Shown here: positions 21,121 through 33,112 of the stretch, in pieces
How the letters are laid out: each line of letters begins with the position of its first letter
Numbering within the stretch: the stretch's first letter is position 1
NCBI RefSeq assembly: GCF_038396675.1
Contig: NC_088928.1
Coordinates: forward strand, 59,575,001 to 59,639,000
Direction of reading: 5' to 3'
From: Hydra vulgaris
Lineage: Eukaryota > Cnidaria > Hydrozoa > Anthoathecata > Hydridae
DNA length: 64,000 nt
Translations under genes and position numbers: made by a program
Notes under the pieces: generated by a model
Told to the model about the DNA's origin: nothing
The model's database searches: none
The model's input: only the letters and a program-made list of their open reading frames with translations

Positions 21121-23209
21121 AAAACATATTTTCAGCAAAAAAAATTTAGAAACGTTTAAATATCAATTATAATTGTTAAACTGGAAGCATATAAACTTTA
21201 ATGAAGACATAAATGTAATCTATAATAAGTTCTTTAATACATTCTTCTCGGTGTACGGTGCAAATTTTGCCGTCTCCGAAATAATCTTAAAACCAAAAAC
21301 ATTAAATAGTCCTTGGATTACCAAGGGTCTTAAAAAATCTTCAAAAATTGTGTATAAAATAATTAAAATCATTATCTCATGCTAATTAACGCTTATATAA
21401 AAACTACAAAACTCTGAAAAAAATTAATACTCTAATCTAATTACTAAATATAGAAATGACTCAAAACAAATATGGAAAATTTTGAAAGAAATAATGAGGA
21501 AACAGAAAACCTGTTCAAATTTCTTTCCGAAAATGATTGGAATGAACGATGTTTGTGTATGAGAACCAAATGAAATAGCAAAAGAATTTAATAAATACTT
21601 TACTGATATCGGTAGTTATCAACAAATGTTTCCTTTAATGATTTTTTGAACGGATGGAGTAAACGGGAACATTATTATTGATTGCTATGAAAGTTTGAAA
21701 GATATTCTATTTAAAGTTTTCAAAACATTTATATAACAAGGGATTTTGCCTGATCTAATAAAAATTGCCAAAGTTATCCCGATTTATAAAGACGGAGAAA
21801 AATCAAACGTCGATAATTATCGCCCTATTTCTATCCTTCCTACGTTTTCAAAAATATTAGAAAAAATTATCTTCGAAAAGACATACAACTACCTGATTTC
21901 AAATAGTTTACTATATAAAAATCAATTTGGCTTTAAAAAACTTCGTTCAACTGAACGAACCATTATTCAGTTTACATGCGAAGTCTCAAATTCTTTTGCT
22001 AAATCACAGTATACACTTGGTCTTTTTGTCGATTTATCAAAGGCTTTTGATACAATCAATCATGATATCTTACTTAAAAAACTTGAGTTCTACGGAATAA
22101 CTAGTAAATTGATCAAATGGCATAAAAGTTACTTGTCAAATAGAAAGCAATTCGTCTACCACGGAGAAAAATTGCTTCCTATTGATCTTCAAAATAAAAC
22201 ATTAATTGAAATAAAATGTGGTGTTCAACAGGGTTCTATCCTTGGTCCACTTCTCTTTTTAGTATACATCAACGATCTAAATAAGGCCTCGAACCTTATG
22301 AGCATCATGTTTGCAGTCGGTACCAATTTGTTTTTATCAAACAAAGGCATTAACAAACTTTTTTTAAGTATGAATAAAGAACTTATACAAACTTCTAATT
22401 GGTTTAAATGCAATAAACTAACCGTAAATATTGACAAAACAGAGTGGATCCTTTTCCACTCCTCAACAAAAAAACGTTTTTTGCCTAATGATTTACCCAA
22501 ACTTTATATTGATGAAGTAGAAATAAAAAAAGTTCTGTTTTAAAATTCCTAGGTATTTATCTTGACGAAAATATGACATGAAAAACTCGTATTGATTGTA
22601 TATCAACCTCTATAAGGCCAGAAATTATTTAAATAAAAATAATTTAAAACAACTATAATACTCATTTATTCATAGCTATATAAACTATGCAAATATTGCC
22701 TGGAGAAGTACAGGTAAAAGTAAGTTGCAACGTCTTTACCGCCATCAGAAACATGCAATTCAAATAATATATTTTTTAAATCGTTTTTCAAACACAAAAC
22801 CTTTATTCAAAGATATGAATGTATTAAACGTTTATGAACCCTTTTGTCAAACAAAGTTTAATCAATTTTGTATAGATTATCAAGTACCTTATCTCTGGAA
22901 TAAAATTGTCCAGCCTAATTTAGATTCATCAATCTCTTTTTCTATTTTTAAAAACAAGTTAAAGAATATTATTTTTTTAACGGAAAATATATTGAAATAT
23001 TTTTAAGATATTATTTTAACTATTTATTATTTCAAATTTTTGGATTATTATTTTGTTATAAACTATATTATTTTATATTTATATTGTAATTTTTATATGG
23101 TTCTGGCGACAAGATAATTGATCTTCTTCCAGATTCCAGAAAAAGTTTATGTTTATATTACATGTATCACGCCATGTAAATAATGTAAACTAAAAAAAAA
23201 AAAAAAAAA
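21121..23209 (+). pseudogene. LINE family B copy with dead reverse transcriptase
   Basis: 5'-truncated retrotransposon. Endonuclease-RT linker fragments read SPWITKGLKKSSKIVYK (21310-21385). The RT runs openly from 21746 to 22543: VIPIYKDGEKSNVDNYRPIS, GLFVDLSKAFDTINHDILLK (motif A), GVQQGSILGPLLFLVYINDL (motif B) and the thumb. The catalytic FADD box has become FAVG (IMFAVGTNLF, near 22310), which removes both metal-binding aspartates, so this RT cannot work. A frameshift follows at 22543; the C-terminus resumes at 22725-23006. The 3' UTR (GGTTCTGGCGACAAGAT) ends in an 18-base A run at 23192-23209. Related to 54545-56770. Confidence 0.9.
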
Positions 23210-24369
23210 ATGTTGTGGAAAATATATTACTTTTAAAGCCTTGTTTTGTAGGTTAGATATTCTTAAAAAAGCATGAGGCTCCCTAAACCTGACAAGCATA
23301 TCTGAGATGTGATTCGAAAATTGCATGGTTCATATTGAGTAGAGTTTTATAATTGACATAATGACGAACTTTGATTTAATTTTACAATTATTTTAACAAA
23401 TTTGAATAAATTTTTAAAAACTATAATAAATTTTTTTAACAACAAACTTAACATTTGATCTTCACAATTTTAAGTTGTATAGATCAGATAAGTTGCAAGC
23501 CAAAAAAAAAACTTTTTTTCAAGTTCATGTTATTAACATATTAAATTTATCTTAAATATAGATGATTTGCAAAAAAGTTCCATGATTAAAGCTTGGGAAC
23601 AAAAAAAGGCTTAAACTTTTTATTGTAAATGTTTTTGTTATTGTCTTTTTAAATTTAAAATTTATTATCCAGGCTCCAATCATCGCAATATTTTACAAAT
23701 CTTTATCTTTATTAAAATGAAGGTTCAATTCAGAATTAGATTTTGAAGTAATAGTCCGAAAGTGTGCTATGATTTAGCACATTTTCGGAATTTTTTTAAC
23801 TCTATCAGACTTACAACAAATCTCTAAAATCCTTCGTAAAGTCCGATACATAATATATAATTATTAAACTTAAAAATTCAAAAACTTATTTAAGGATATA
23901 AATAAAATCAAATATTATGATACTTTTGATTTTATTGAAACTTTAAAATCAAATTCTGAACTTTCATCTGAGCATTGGTTCTTTGCATTTTCACATCGAC
24001 TCTTCAGGCTGGTACTGCATAATAAGAAAACATGCCTTTTTTTTTATATTTATATTTTAATTTTGCCGTAGTAAGTTACAATTTTTAAAATAACAAAAAT
24101 AATAAAACAAATGGCTGGTGCAAGAAGAAGACATCAGTTTGCCTTATCATCAAGTCCCTTAATTATAGGTCGTTTCTTACAATAAAATATATAAAATCGT
24201 GATAAGTGCTTGTGATAAAATATATTTACAATGTGTAAAACTACGTTTCACAATAGATATAATTGTTAATATATAAATTCGTTTTATAAAATAAATTTAG
24301 AACAAATAAAAGTAAAATAAAATAAAATAAATAAATTGTGCTAGTTAATATTTTTTTACTAAAAAAGAA
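23210..24369. other. AT-rich stretch with one hairpin
   Basis: No gene supported. 23754-23790 is an inverted repeat (TCCGAAAGTGTGCTA / TAGCACATTTTCGGA) that may be a short foldback element. Confidence 0.45.
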
Positions 24370-24837
24370 ATAGAAAAATTTAAGTCCGTAGACAATAAAA
24401 ACGCTTTAATTCAGATTTAAACTGTTCAAGTGTATTTTTTTTGATAGTAACAATGTGAGGAAAAAATTTCCTCAAATGAGGTTTGCGGTGTTGGACTGAG
24501 TATGAGTTTAACTTTAATATAAATTTTGGGATGACAAAGTTGTTATATGAGAATCTAGTAGGGTATTTATGAAATATTTCGCTAAAATAGAGTTGAAATA
24601 TCGGCGAAGATAGCCCATATTTTATTTTGTGCATAAACTGTAAAACAAGATGTATGTTAATTTTGTATATATTCTACGCTCCAAGTTTGCATAAGAGAGG
24701 TTCACAAGACACTTTTTTACTTAATTCAAAGACAAATCCACTGGCATGTTTTTGTTTACTGTAGAGATTTTTAAGCTTAGTATAATTTGTGTAGTATAAC
24801 CCATAAAGAGTTTAGAAGAGACTCTAGTATTAATTCA
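24370..24837 (-). mobile_element. LINE relic, RT C-terminal end
   Basis: On the minus strand: YTKLKNLYSKQKHASGF, then KVSCEPLLCKLGA, MHKIKYGLSSPIFQLYF, FHKYPTRFSYNNF and a basic end VTIKKNTLEQFKSELKRF. The order (TKLKxLxxLQK, LFxxLxxLxIY, YxTR) is that of the C-terminal region after RT in CR1/jockey-type LINEs. Only the last third is present, with at least one stop. It abuts the BEL/Pao LTR end. Confidence 0.65.
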
Positions 24838-25060
24838 TGTAGCTAAGATTACTTTATCATATATTTCTTGAAGACACAACTCGTTATTTACAATAAAATC
24901 TTTGATCGCGCCAAATGCATACGCCAAGTCACACGTTGAATAATATGAAGCGCAAGAGAGAGAGAGCAAGAAAAAAGAGCGCTTTCTCTTTTATATATAA
25001 TATCAAGAAACCTACTGGCTGCTGCGTTAGCGAACTAACGCAACACTGCGGCCGGCACTT
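24838..25060 (-). repeat. Probable 3' LTR of the BEL/Pao element
   Basis: Immediately downstream (minus strand) of the pol end, sequence starts TGCCGGCCGCAGTGTTGCG, contains a TATA-like TATATATAAAAG near 24995 followed by CT-rich DNA, and could end ...TTAGCTACA near 24838. It is more GC-rich than its surroundings. Boundaries are inferred from TG...CA and position only; no second LTR exists in the window to confirm them. Confidence 0.5.
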
Positions 25061-25072
25061 TTAAATTGTTAT

Positions 25073-28000
25073 TTAAAATGGTAATGTTTTTTTTTCATTC
25101 ACAAATATTACTTGAGTTGATTGTTCTTTAATATCGTCATGTCTTTCTAACAGATTAAGTTTATTTGCTATTCTTTTAATAATAACAGATATATCGCCCG
25201 AGATAACACGTATTTCGGCAGCACGTACTTTACCATCATATGAATTTCGTAACCTTTGTATAACGCCCATTTTCCACATTGAACGTGGATCTTTTGGATC
25301 GTCAATTATCACAACATCGCCAACTTTCATTTGAAATCCCCAACTTTGGTGTGTCACGCTTTTATGCAATTCTCGTATATTTGTTAATATTTGGAAAAAA
25401 GTATTCTTTTTTCCAAATATGCCAATAGAAATCCAAAATTGCTTTTTGGTGTAAATACTTTTGTTTATCATTGCTTTGGTCTGTAGCTAAAAGGTTATTA
25501 AGATTCACAGATTCTAAAGGTAATTTTCGCCAAAACAAGAGATGATTTGGGGTTAGTAGTTTGTCGCCGGGTACCTCGTAAAGAAATGTAATCGGCCGGT
25601 TATTTATAGTAACCACAATTTCAGCCAGAATTGTAGTCATTTCTTCGTAAGTTACTCTAGATGTTCCAAGTACTTTTTTAATTACTCTCTTGGTAGTTCA
25701 GATCATTTTTCGAGTATCTCTCCTCACCAAGGAGCTGCTGGAACGTTGAAACACCATCGTATACGTCGTGAACTCGTGAAGCTTTGAGTTTCTTCCGCAG
25801 AGAAGTTAGAACCATTATCACTTCCGAATTATAAGGGTGCGCCATAGCGACTAATAAAGCGACGAAGACCAAGAATGCACGCTTTCGCTGTACAATCGGG
25901 TACCAAATCTAAATAAAGAAAACGTGTACTACAACATGTAGCAACAAATATCCACGCTTTATTCATCATATTAGTTTCATAAATATTTTTAATCATAATT
26001 GGACCGCAAAGATCTACTCCAACGTACTTTAATGCATATTTATCACTAACTCTCGATAAGGGTAGAGGCGGAGAATTCGGATACTTATAGGGTTTACTGT
26101 CAAATCTTCTGCAAATGTAACAATTTCTAATTATAGTCTTAATTAGACTACGAGCTTTTGTTAACCAAAACTTAGTTCTTAATTCATTAAGTGTTTCTTT
26201 AACACCACTATGTTTAGTAACATAATGATAATGGAAAATAATTAAATTCGAAAGGTAACTCTTATTAGGTAAGTATATAGGAAATTTAAAATCAAAGGGA
26301 ATCGGTGCGTTACTAAGACGACCTTGACAACGAATTAATTCATCAACAGTAAATCCTAAATCTCTTTCTAGTCGGTTGTAAGACTCGCTATTAAATATAC
26401 TTTTCTGAATAAATTTAATCCGCAACAATTCCGCATTATTTAGTTCTAAAGTAGTCATTGTATAAAAATCATTAATGAATTCTTTTTTGATAATACGAAC
26501 AAAACGTAAAACTAAAGCTGTAACCTTAGGAAGACGATCGTATGTTTTAAAATTCTTAATATTCATAAAATCTAAATTTATTATCGAATGTTCTGAAGAA
26601 ATTAAAGCTGCGACAGACAGAGAATCTCTTTGCTTTCTTAAATCAAATGAAGGCCATGAAATAAAATCATTGAATAGAAAACTTGGACCTTTAAACCAAA
26701 GGTCATTATTTTGAAAGGTACTAAATTTACAACCACGAGATATAATATCCGCTGAATTTTTTTCACTTTCAATATAACTCCAAAAATTAATATCAGACAA
26801 AGAACGAATTTTTTCTAAGCGTATCTGAACAAATGCTTCATATTTTTTGTTTACATTGTTTACCCAATAAAGACAAATAAAAGAATCAGAAAATAACTTG
26901 ACACAAGAAATATTTAAAACACAAGATAATTCTTTGTATACAACTGAAAACAAATTAGCTAATAACAATATTGCCCTTAATTCTAATTCAGGAATAGTAT
27001 TTTTAAGCAAAGGAGAAACTCTTGATTTAGAAGTAACTAGACAAGAATTCGCAATTTCCTCAGCGCTACTTCTTAAATAAATACAACACCCATACGCTTT
27101 TAGGCTCGCATGGCAAAAACCATATAACTCAAATTTTATTTTTTGGATGCTGCCTACACACTTACTATACCATCTTGGAATACAAATAAAAGGTACTGAA
27201 CCTAAATCATTAATAATATCGTTCCATTCAATCAAGATATCATCTCCTATAAGTGAATTCTAACCTAACTTTAACTTACAAATAGATTGAAATAATATCT
27301 TACATCTTACAATAATAGGATTCACTAATCCCAAAGGATCATAAAAACTTGCAATGAATCTAAAAATACTTCGTTTAGTAGGTCTATTGTCCACTAAATA
27401 CAATAAATCCTGAAAGGAAAAAATAAAGTTATCTTCAATTTTATCCCATTTTAAACCAAAAACTTTGTTTATTTCACTTGAGGTTGGGTTGTCCTCTTTA
27501 ATTAAACTATTAAGCTCCGTTGAATTTGACTCAAATTTTCTAAGATAAAAATTTCCTTCTTATAAACACAATTTTGCTTTATTATAAAAAATAAGTCCTT
27601 CGGAAGCATAATCGAAACTTGCATTTAAATCATCAACGTGTAACGATTGAATTAATTCCTTGCCAAAATCAAAATCGTTTGCAGCATAATGTTTAGCGTG
27701 ATTAATTAAGGTCGCAGATAAGAAAGGAAAAGAGGTTACGCTAAACAAAACTCGACACAATCAATGAACACTTAAATCAGCATTCTTTAAATTATTATTT
27801 TCTAAATTAAAGTCTTTATACCATATAAATCTTACAAAGCCACGATGCTTTTCAGCTAATGCAATGTTTAAAAATGCTTTCTCAATATCGGCAATTAAAG
27901 CGATTCGCTTTGCGCGAAAACGTAAAAGTGTACTATATAATGAAGTTGTAAGTGATGGTCCTGAAAATAGACACTCATTTAACGAAGGACCAGATGTGCA

Positions 28001-28850
28001 AGCACTTGTATCGAAAACTAAACGAACCTTTGAAGTTAGTTTATCTCCACGTATTACAGGACGGTGAGGTAAATAGTGAATGCCACCAATATTTGATTCA
28101 AGATTAGAGACTTTCTCAATAATGTCTTTAGATAACTGATCCTTAATAATATTTTTGTAAGATGCAAATAAATCTTTTTCGCTTGCAAGTTTTTTCTCTA
28201 ATGCTAAAAACCTAGACTTGCGTAAATTATAATTGTCGCCTATCACCGGATGATCTATTTTAAAAGGCAATTCAACTTCATACATGGCACCATTAAACTT
28301 AATATTTTTCTGAAAGTTTTCATAAACAATCTTATCACTCTCACTAATTTTGGAATCATCCCATAATAAATTTAAGTTATTTTTAATTAAAATTAGTTCC
28401 CTATTGAAATCAGACGCAACCTTTAAAACGTGAGAAGATAAAACAGTTGAATTACCAATTTGATTCCTATTAACCATCGTGGGACCGCTTATTAAATATC
28501 CTAATTTAGATTTAGTCGCTACGGGACCGGTAACTCCCCTTATAATTGAATTTTCCATAAATTTCCAATAAAAATTTGCACCTATTAAAATATCAACTGA
28601 TAAATTTTCTTTAGAATTATTATAATCGGCTAATCTAAGACTCTTAAGATGTTTATAATTATTACATGCTATATTAATATGCTGCCCACTTAAAGGGGAA
28701 CATATATCCTTTACAAAACATTCAACACTTATAAAATAACCATAAATAATTTTGATAGAAACTCTCACTCTATCTAAGACCTCAGAAATGCTACCGTGCC
28801 CAAATGTTTGTAATGATATTCTAAATTTGACTAATTTCGCAAATATGAAT
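25073..28850 (-). pseudogene. BEL/Pao retrotransposon pol, 5'-truncated and broken
   Basis: Reading 28850 to 25073: the end of the aspartic-protease region (SVDILIGANFYW, GPVATKSKLGYLISGP), reverse transcriptase (PHRPVIRGDKLTSKVRLVFD, IALIADIEKAFLNIAL, catalytic box SLHVDDL with the usual Y changed to H), RNase H-like region, integrase zinc finger and core (FHYHYVTKHSGVKE, NCYICRR, YVGVDLCGPI, SDNGSNFS) and the C-terminal DUF5641-type domain (KVGDVVIIDDPKDPRSMWKM). In-frame stops lie near 27760, 27558 and 27265; frameshifts lie near 25830-25680 and 25471. Gag and the protease active site are missing. The order protease-RT-RNase H-integrase with this C-terminal domain is diagnostic of BEL/Pao. 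Not functional. Confidence 0.9.
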
Positions 28851-28929
28851 AATTTCAAATAACAAATTAATGATAGAAACAAATAATTTAAACATAAATA
28901 GTTAAAATACAAATAACTTCTTGCACAAA

Positions 28930-29205
28930 TGGATGACTAAGCGCCAAACCAGCCTATACAACGAATATGTTGAAATGAGATAACTTGACGCAAAGTCATC
29001 ACCAGATATTATTTCAATCTATTAAAAGTCTTTGACAAAAGCTACTAAACCGAAAAAATTAAAAGTAATTGCAGTTTAGTGCACTTAAAAATTTTAATCA
29101 TAGTATTTTGGTGTTTGCAAAGAAACACTAGGTTAATCGTTTTTTAAATTTAAATTATTTTTTTTCAACTTTGTTGTATAGGCAGGTTTGGCGCATAACC
29201 ATCCA
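28930..29205. mobile_element. MITE with about 45-bp TIRs
   Basis: Left end TGGATGACTAAGCGCCAAAC and right end in reverse complement TGGATGGTTATGCGCCAAAC continue to match through CCTATACAACRAA and GTTGAAA. 276 bp, no coding capacity. Flanks are A-rich (CACAAA / AATAAG), so a target duplication cannot be fixed. It sits directly at the truncated 5' edge of the BEL/Pao element. Confidence 0.75.
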
Positions 29206-29247
29206 AATAAGAGTTAATTATGGTTTAAATTTAAAAAAACTCTGAAA

Positions 29248-29330
29248 AACGTATAACTTTTTTAAGGTTATACGTTTTTCAACAAAAAATGTTTTACTTT
29301 TTCAAAAAAGTGAAAAAGTAATACATTTAA
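29248..29330. repeat. Two adjacent hairpins
   Basis: Arms TGAAAAACGTATAAC / GTTATACGTTTTTCA, then TGTTTTACTTTTTC / GAAAAAGTAATACA. Both are nearly perfect and close together, probably from a foldback element. Non-coding. Confidence 0.6.
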
Positions 29331-29929
29331 CAATGATGTTTTCTCCTAAATATTCAGAACCGACAACACCAGGGGATCATGGGGGCACCGGCCCCCGCTT
29401 TTTATTTTTAGAAAATGATAGATATAGAGGAATTTTTTTAAGAAATTGATGATTGTACCCCTCCACTTCGAAACACGTATCGTCGGTCATGATATTATCT
29501 GCTTCTTGTTTCATGAGTAACATTTCAACAAGTAGGAGATATTATTCCTATTTGAAATTTCTCTAACATATACAATCTTAATCACCTTAATCATGTATAG
29601 TTAAGCTAACAAAAATTAAACAAATTTATTCATAAATTATATTTTTGTTTGATTTCATGAGTTCGTGTTTATTGTATAAAGTTGTTCTTTACAACATAAA
29701 TAAAAATTTCTTCCTGTTTGAAAAGAGAATAGTCAAAAACTTATGTTAAACATCTAATTAAAAAAAAAAAAGAAATCCATTGTAAGATAATTAATTAGTT
29801 TATAAATAACTCATCGAATAATTCTTTTTCATTCGTCCTTTTTGTTACTTTATTAATTTAATAAAAACCAAAAACTCACAGTAAAAGTAGTATTAAAAAC
29901 AAAATTAGATTAGATTCAAGATCAGCTGC
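29331..29929. other. Non-coding stretch with a GC-rich palindrome
   Basis: 29383-29398 is GGGGGC-ACCG-GCCCCC, a strong hairpin and unusually GC-rich for this window; such runs occur near the ends of hAT-type elements. The rest is AT-rich with nothing recognised. Confidence 0.45.
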
Positions 29930-30230
29930 CTGTTCTTAGCGATCGAAAAGAGAAGACATTTTGTCAAAACAGGAGTATGAAGTTGAGTCATCACCAAAAA
30001 GAGCTACTTTAGATGAAAAGTTGTAGGAAAGATCATTAATGTAGATAAGAAACAAAACAGGACCAAGGATAGAACCTTGAGGTACCCCAGAGGTTACTGG
30101 AAATGAGTGTTGGCCTTCGAGAAGGACTTTAATAAAGCGGCTAGAAAAAAACAATTTGATAATCTCAAAAACTTTTCTCAGATATACCATATGAAACAAG
30201 CTTATGGTTTTAGGCTACTTTTTTATGCTT
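29930..30230 (-). mobile_element. LINE family A RT fragment
   Basis: Minus-strand translation includes [34 protein letters not shown] and [16 protein letters not shown] motif B followed by the catalytic box (here FGDD for FADD). Closest in the window to 57190-58115. Truncated on both sides. Confidence 0.85.
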
Positions 30231-31239
30231 ATAAACTTGCAACAGTTAACGCCAGACCAGCATAGTTTGTGTTATTTGTGACCGTATGTCACAGTAGTGC
30301 TCGTAAAGGTGGCCCAAAATTGGACGTCTGGAATGCGCTTAATCAAGAAATGCCGCTTATTGCCATATTGCCAGAAATCATTTTCAAATGTTAAAGTCAT
30401 GCATTCATTAAAAAGATGTTTGATTGCAATTTAGTTTTTTGTATTATTTTTATCATTTCATGTCTTATCCGGTTCAAAAAAACACTCTTTATAACAAACT
30501 TGTTCTAATTTTGTTAAAATACAACTAGGGAGCTATTATAGTTGTTGTAGCCGACATGTGATGTTGATGAAAAAGATGGATGAGTATTGTTTAAAATAGC
30601 AATATACAAGTAAAAATATATTATTTTGAATCTTCCTCGAGCAGTAAAGTTACTTAAGATAGTTGATGAATTCATTTAATATACAAAATTAATATATTTT
30701 TACTTAAAAGCCGCACATCAGCTTAAGAGGAAAAAGGTGAAGCAAAACAAAAAAATTTTTTTTTTGGTTAAAGCAACAAAATAAATGATATTTCTCAAAA
30801 AGTTATTGAGTAATCTACCAAGAAAGTTTTGTAAGAAAGTTTTGTATCTAATATTTTGAAATGATTTTGAAGTAAAAACACAAAACAAAAGTTGCTCTTG
30901 TTTTTCATCATGTTTTGATTGGTTAATTACAAACTTTCTCTTTAAAGAAAAGAATATTGGTTTATAAAAAATGATTATTCGAAAATGTATTTTCATTGTT
31001 CTTATGAAAGTCAAATCGTGGATTTCAGCGGAATTAGCTTTGCGAGGCCCCTTTATGTAAAAAAACAAAAAAACAGACGAAAACAAACCTTGATTTGGCC
31101 AAATCTCCAGGCTTGAATTTTTATTGAGCACTATTCTTTATTGAAAGTTATAAACTCAAGTCAGAGCTGTTATTGTTAATTATTTTCGACATATTTTTAT
31201 TTGCGTATATTTATATAACATATTTATTTATATATATAT

Positions 31240-31240
<1 letters not shown>
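30231..31240. other. Unassigned stretch
   Basis: A 137-codon minus-strand frame (30718-31131) is lysine- and phenylalanine-rich and unconvincing. Near 30330 the + strand reads LDVWNALNQEMPLIAILPEI, loosely like the last part of a LINE protein, too weak to call. Confidence 0.35.
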
Positions 31241-31334
<94 letters not shown>

Positions 31335-31335
31335 C
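31241..31335. repeat. (TA)n microsatellite
   Basis: About 90 bases of uninterrupted TA flanked by further TA-rich DNA with TATATTACATATAT motifs on both sides. Confidence 0.95.
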
Positions 31336-31549
31336 ATATATATTTACATATATATATAACACATTTATATTTACACCTAATTTTGATATAGGCATTCACA
31401 CTTATTTGTTTCTAATATTTAAATATTAGAATTCATAATAAGTTTAAAAATTTAGATTGAAAAATTTAGGAGGAGCATATAAGTTTTAATGTTAATTATG
31501 ATATGAAATAATAACAATAAATACACGAACAAACACAAATTAAAAAAGA

Positions 31550-32440
31550 CGAACATTTTGGCTTTTAGTCTCGCTTAACCTTTTTAAAATTGTGTCATAA
31601 CTAACACCCGCTGCTATTTCAACTTCAATGAACAAGATGAATAATATAGATAGTCTTTCTTGTCTTATCGTGCTCTTAATCAGGTCTTAATCAGTTTTAA
31701 CTTTGAGAAGTTTCTCTCAGCAGAAGCTGTACTTACTGGAATTGTGAGCATGGTTCTGATTGTTATGTAAAGATTTAGATATACTTCTTCAAAATTTTTT
31801 TCTAAAATGTACTGGATAAGTTGCTTTGCATCATTTAGATTTTCTAGTAAAGTGGATTATAAATTTTGCAGTTCTTCATAAAGTTCGAAAGGATCTATGT
31901 CACTGTTTTCACCTTCCCGAAGTATTGTACATAAATTATTGCAATGCTTAAGCAGGTCTTCTATTGGCAAAAATTTAAAAAAAAATTGATATCGCAAATA
32001 AAATTAAAACGTCAAAATATTCATTAAGCGCTTTGAATCGACATTCAGTGTCGACTATGACTGTGTCTATCATTGTGTTGAAAAAATTTACTTTGTACTG
32101 TGTTTCAGGAGATTGTATAGGTTCATCCATGTGTTCATAACATTAGTGTTCTTCATGCTATTCTTTTTTCTTTAAATTGTGATTCAATTTCCTTAGCGCT
32201 TTTTTACACAAACAATTGAGCATTTGCGACGCTTTTCTCAAAACCAGTATCACGTTTTCTTTCCAAGTCTTGAATCCAAATACAAAGTTAACTTTTTTAC
32301 TAAAGGGTCTTTTTTTTTTTTTTAAAGAAAATTCTAGATACAGAAGACTTTTTTTAAGAATTGACAATTGCGCACATGCATTCCATGTGTCCTTGATTTT
32401 TTTCATGTTTATGCCATGTCCGACTCAGATCTTTCCAATC
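31550..32440 (-). pseudogene. hAT transposase relic, C-terminal part
   Basis: On the minus strand: MIDTVIVDTECRFKALNEYF, LCTILREGENSDIDPFELYE, LNDAKQLIQYILEKNFEEVY, then IRTMLTIPVSTASAERNFSK and LKLIKT. The last block is the hAT dimerisation domain (hAT_C) signature, in which S/A-E-R-x-F-S-x-L-K is characteristic. Upstream the frame breaks; 32158-32406 is a lysine-rich open piece probably from the same gene. Stops and frameshifts are present. No ends recognised. Confidence 0.75.
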
Positions 32441-33112
32441 ACAACAAGGGTTTCTGAACGCTGTTTAACAGTAACAGTAAAACAGGTGTTTTTTTTTACG
32501 AAAAAACAAAGACACCAAACAGCTGTTTTTTAAATGACATTTTTAACTGTTTTTTTAATTGAAATTAACTTTTTTTTGCATTCGCATTACGATTAAATTC
32601 TATTTCAATATTATAATGAGTTTTAACTGCATAAAGTTTCATTCAAACCTGAAAGTGTTCGAATTTTTTTATTTGAACACTTTCAGATAAAAGTTTAATT
32701 ATTTATATTTTAAAAATTAACAATTGCTAAGAAAAAAGTTTTTTTTATTAACAATATAACAAAACGTTTATTAAAGCAATTTGAATGGTAATTTAACTTG
32801 ATTTATTTTTCAATAACAATTTAATAAATAGTTTAAAATATAGGATAATAAGTAATTTTAATAAATAACTTTAGCTCAGTAGTTATTATTTTTTATAAAA
32901 AAAAACTAAGCACACAGGCAAGTACTAATTAGTTTCCTATTTTAATAGTTGTTTTTTTACTAATCTAGTGCTAAAAGTTTCTTAAAGGTTTCTTAAGAGT
33001 TTCTTTAGAGTTATAAATAGGGCTTCTAGCACCAGTTTCTTATTTACATTGACTTAAAAATAAATGCATAGTTACTATTTATAAATTAGTTTTTAACGGT
33101 GGGTAAAATGGC
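32441..33112. other. AT-rich stretch with a hairpin at 32647-32690
   Basis: 32647-32690 is a near-perfect inverted repeat, arms CCTGAAAGTGTTCGAAT / ATTTGAACACTTTCAG. Near 32970-33050 CTAGTGCTAAAAGTTTCTTA and GCTTCTAGCACCAGTTTCTTA repeat loosely. No gene. Confidence 0.5.

Noticed and set aside
30718-31131. 137-codon minus-strand frame
   Set aside because: Low-complexity K/F/L-rich sequence with no motif, splice context or family resemblance; treated as chance.
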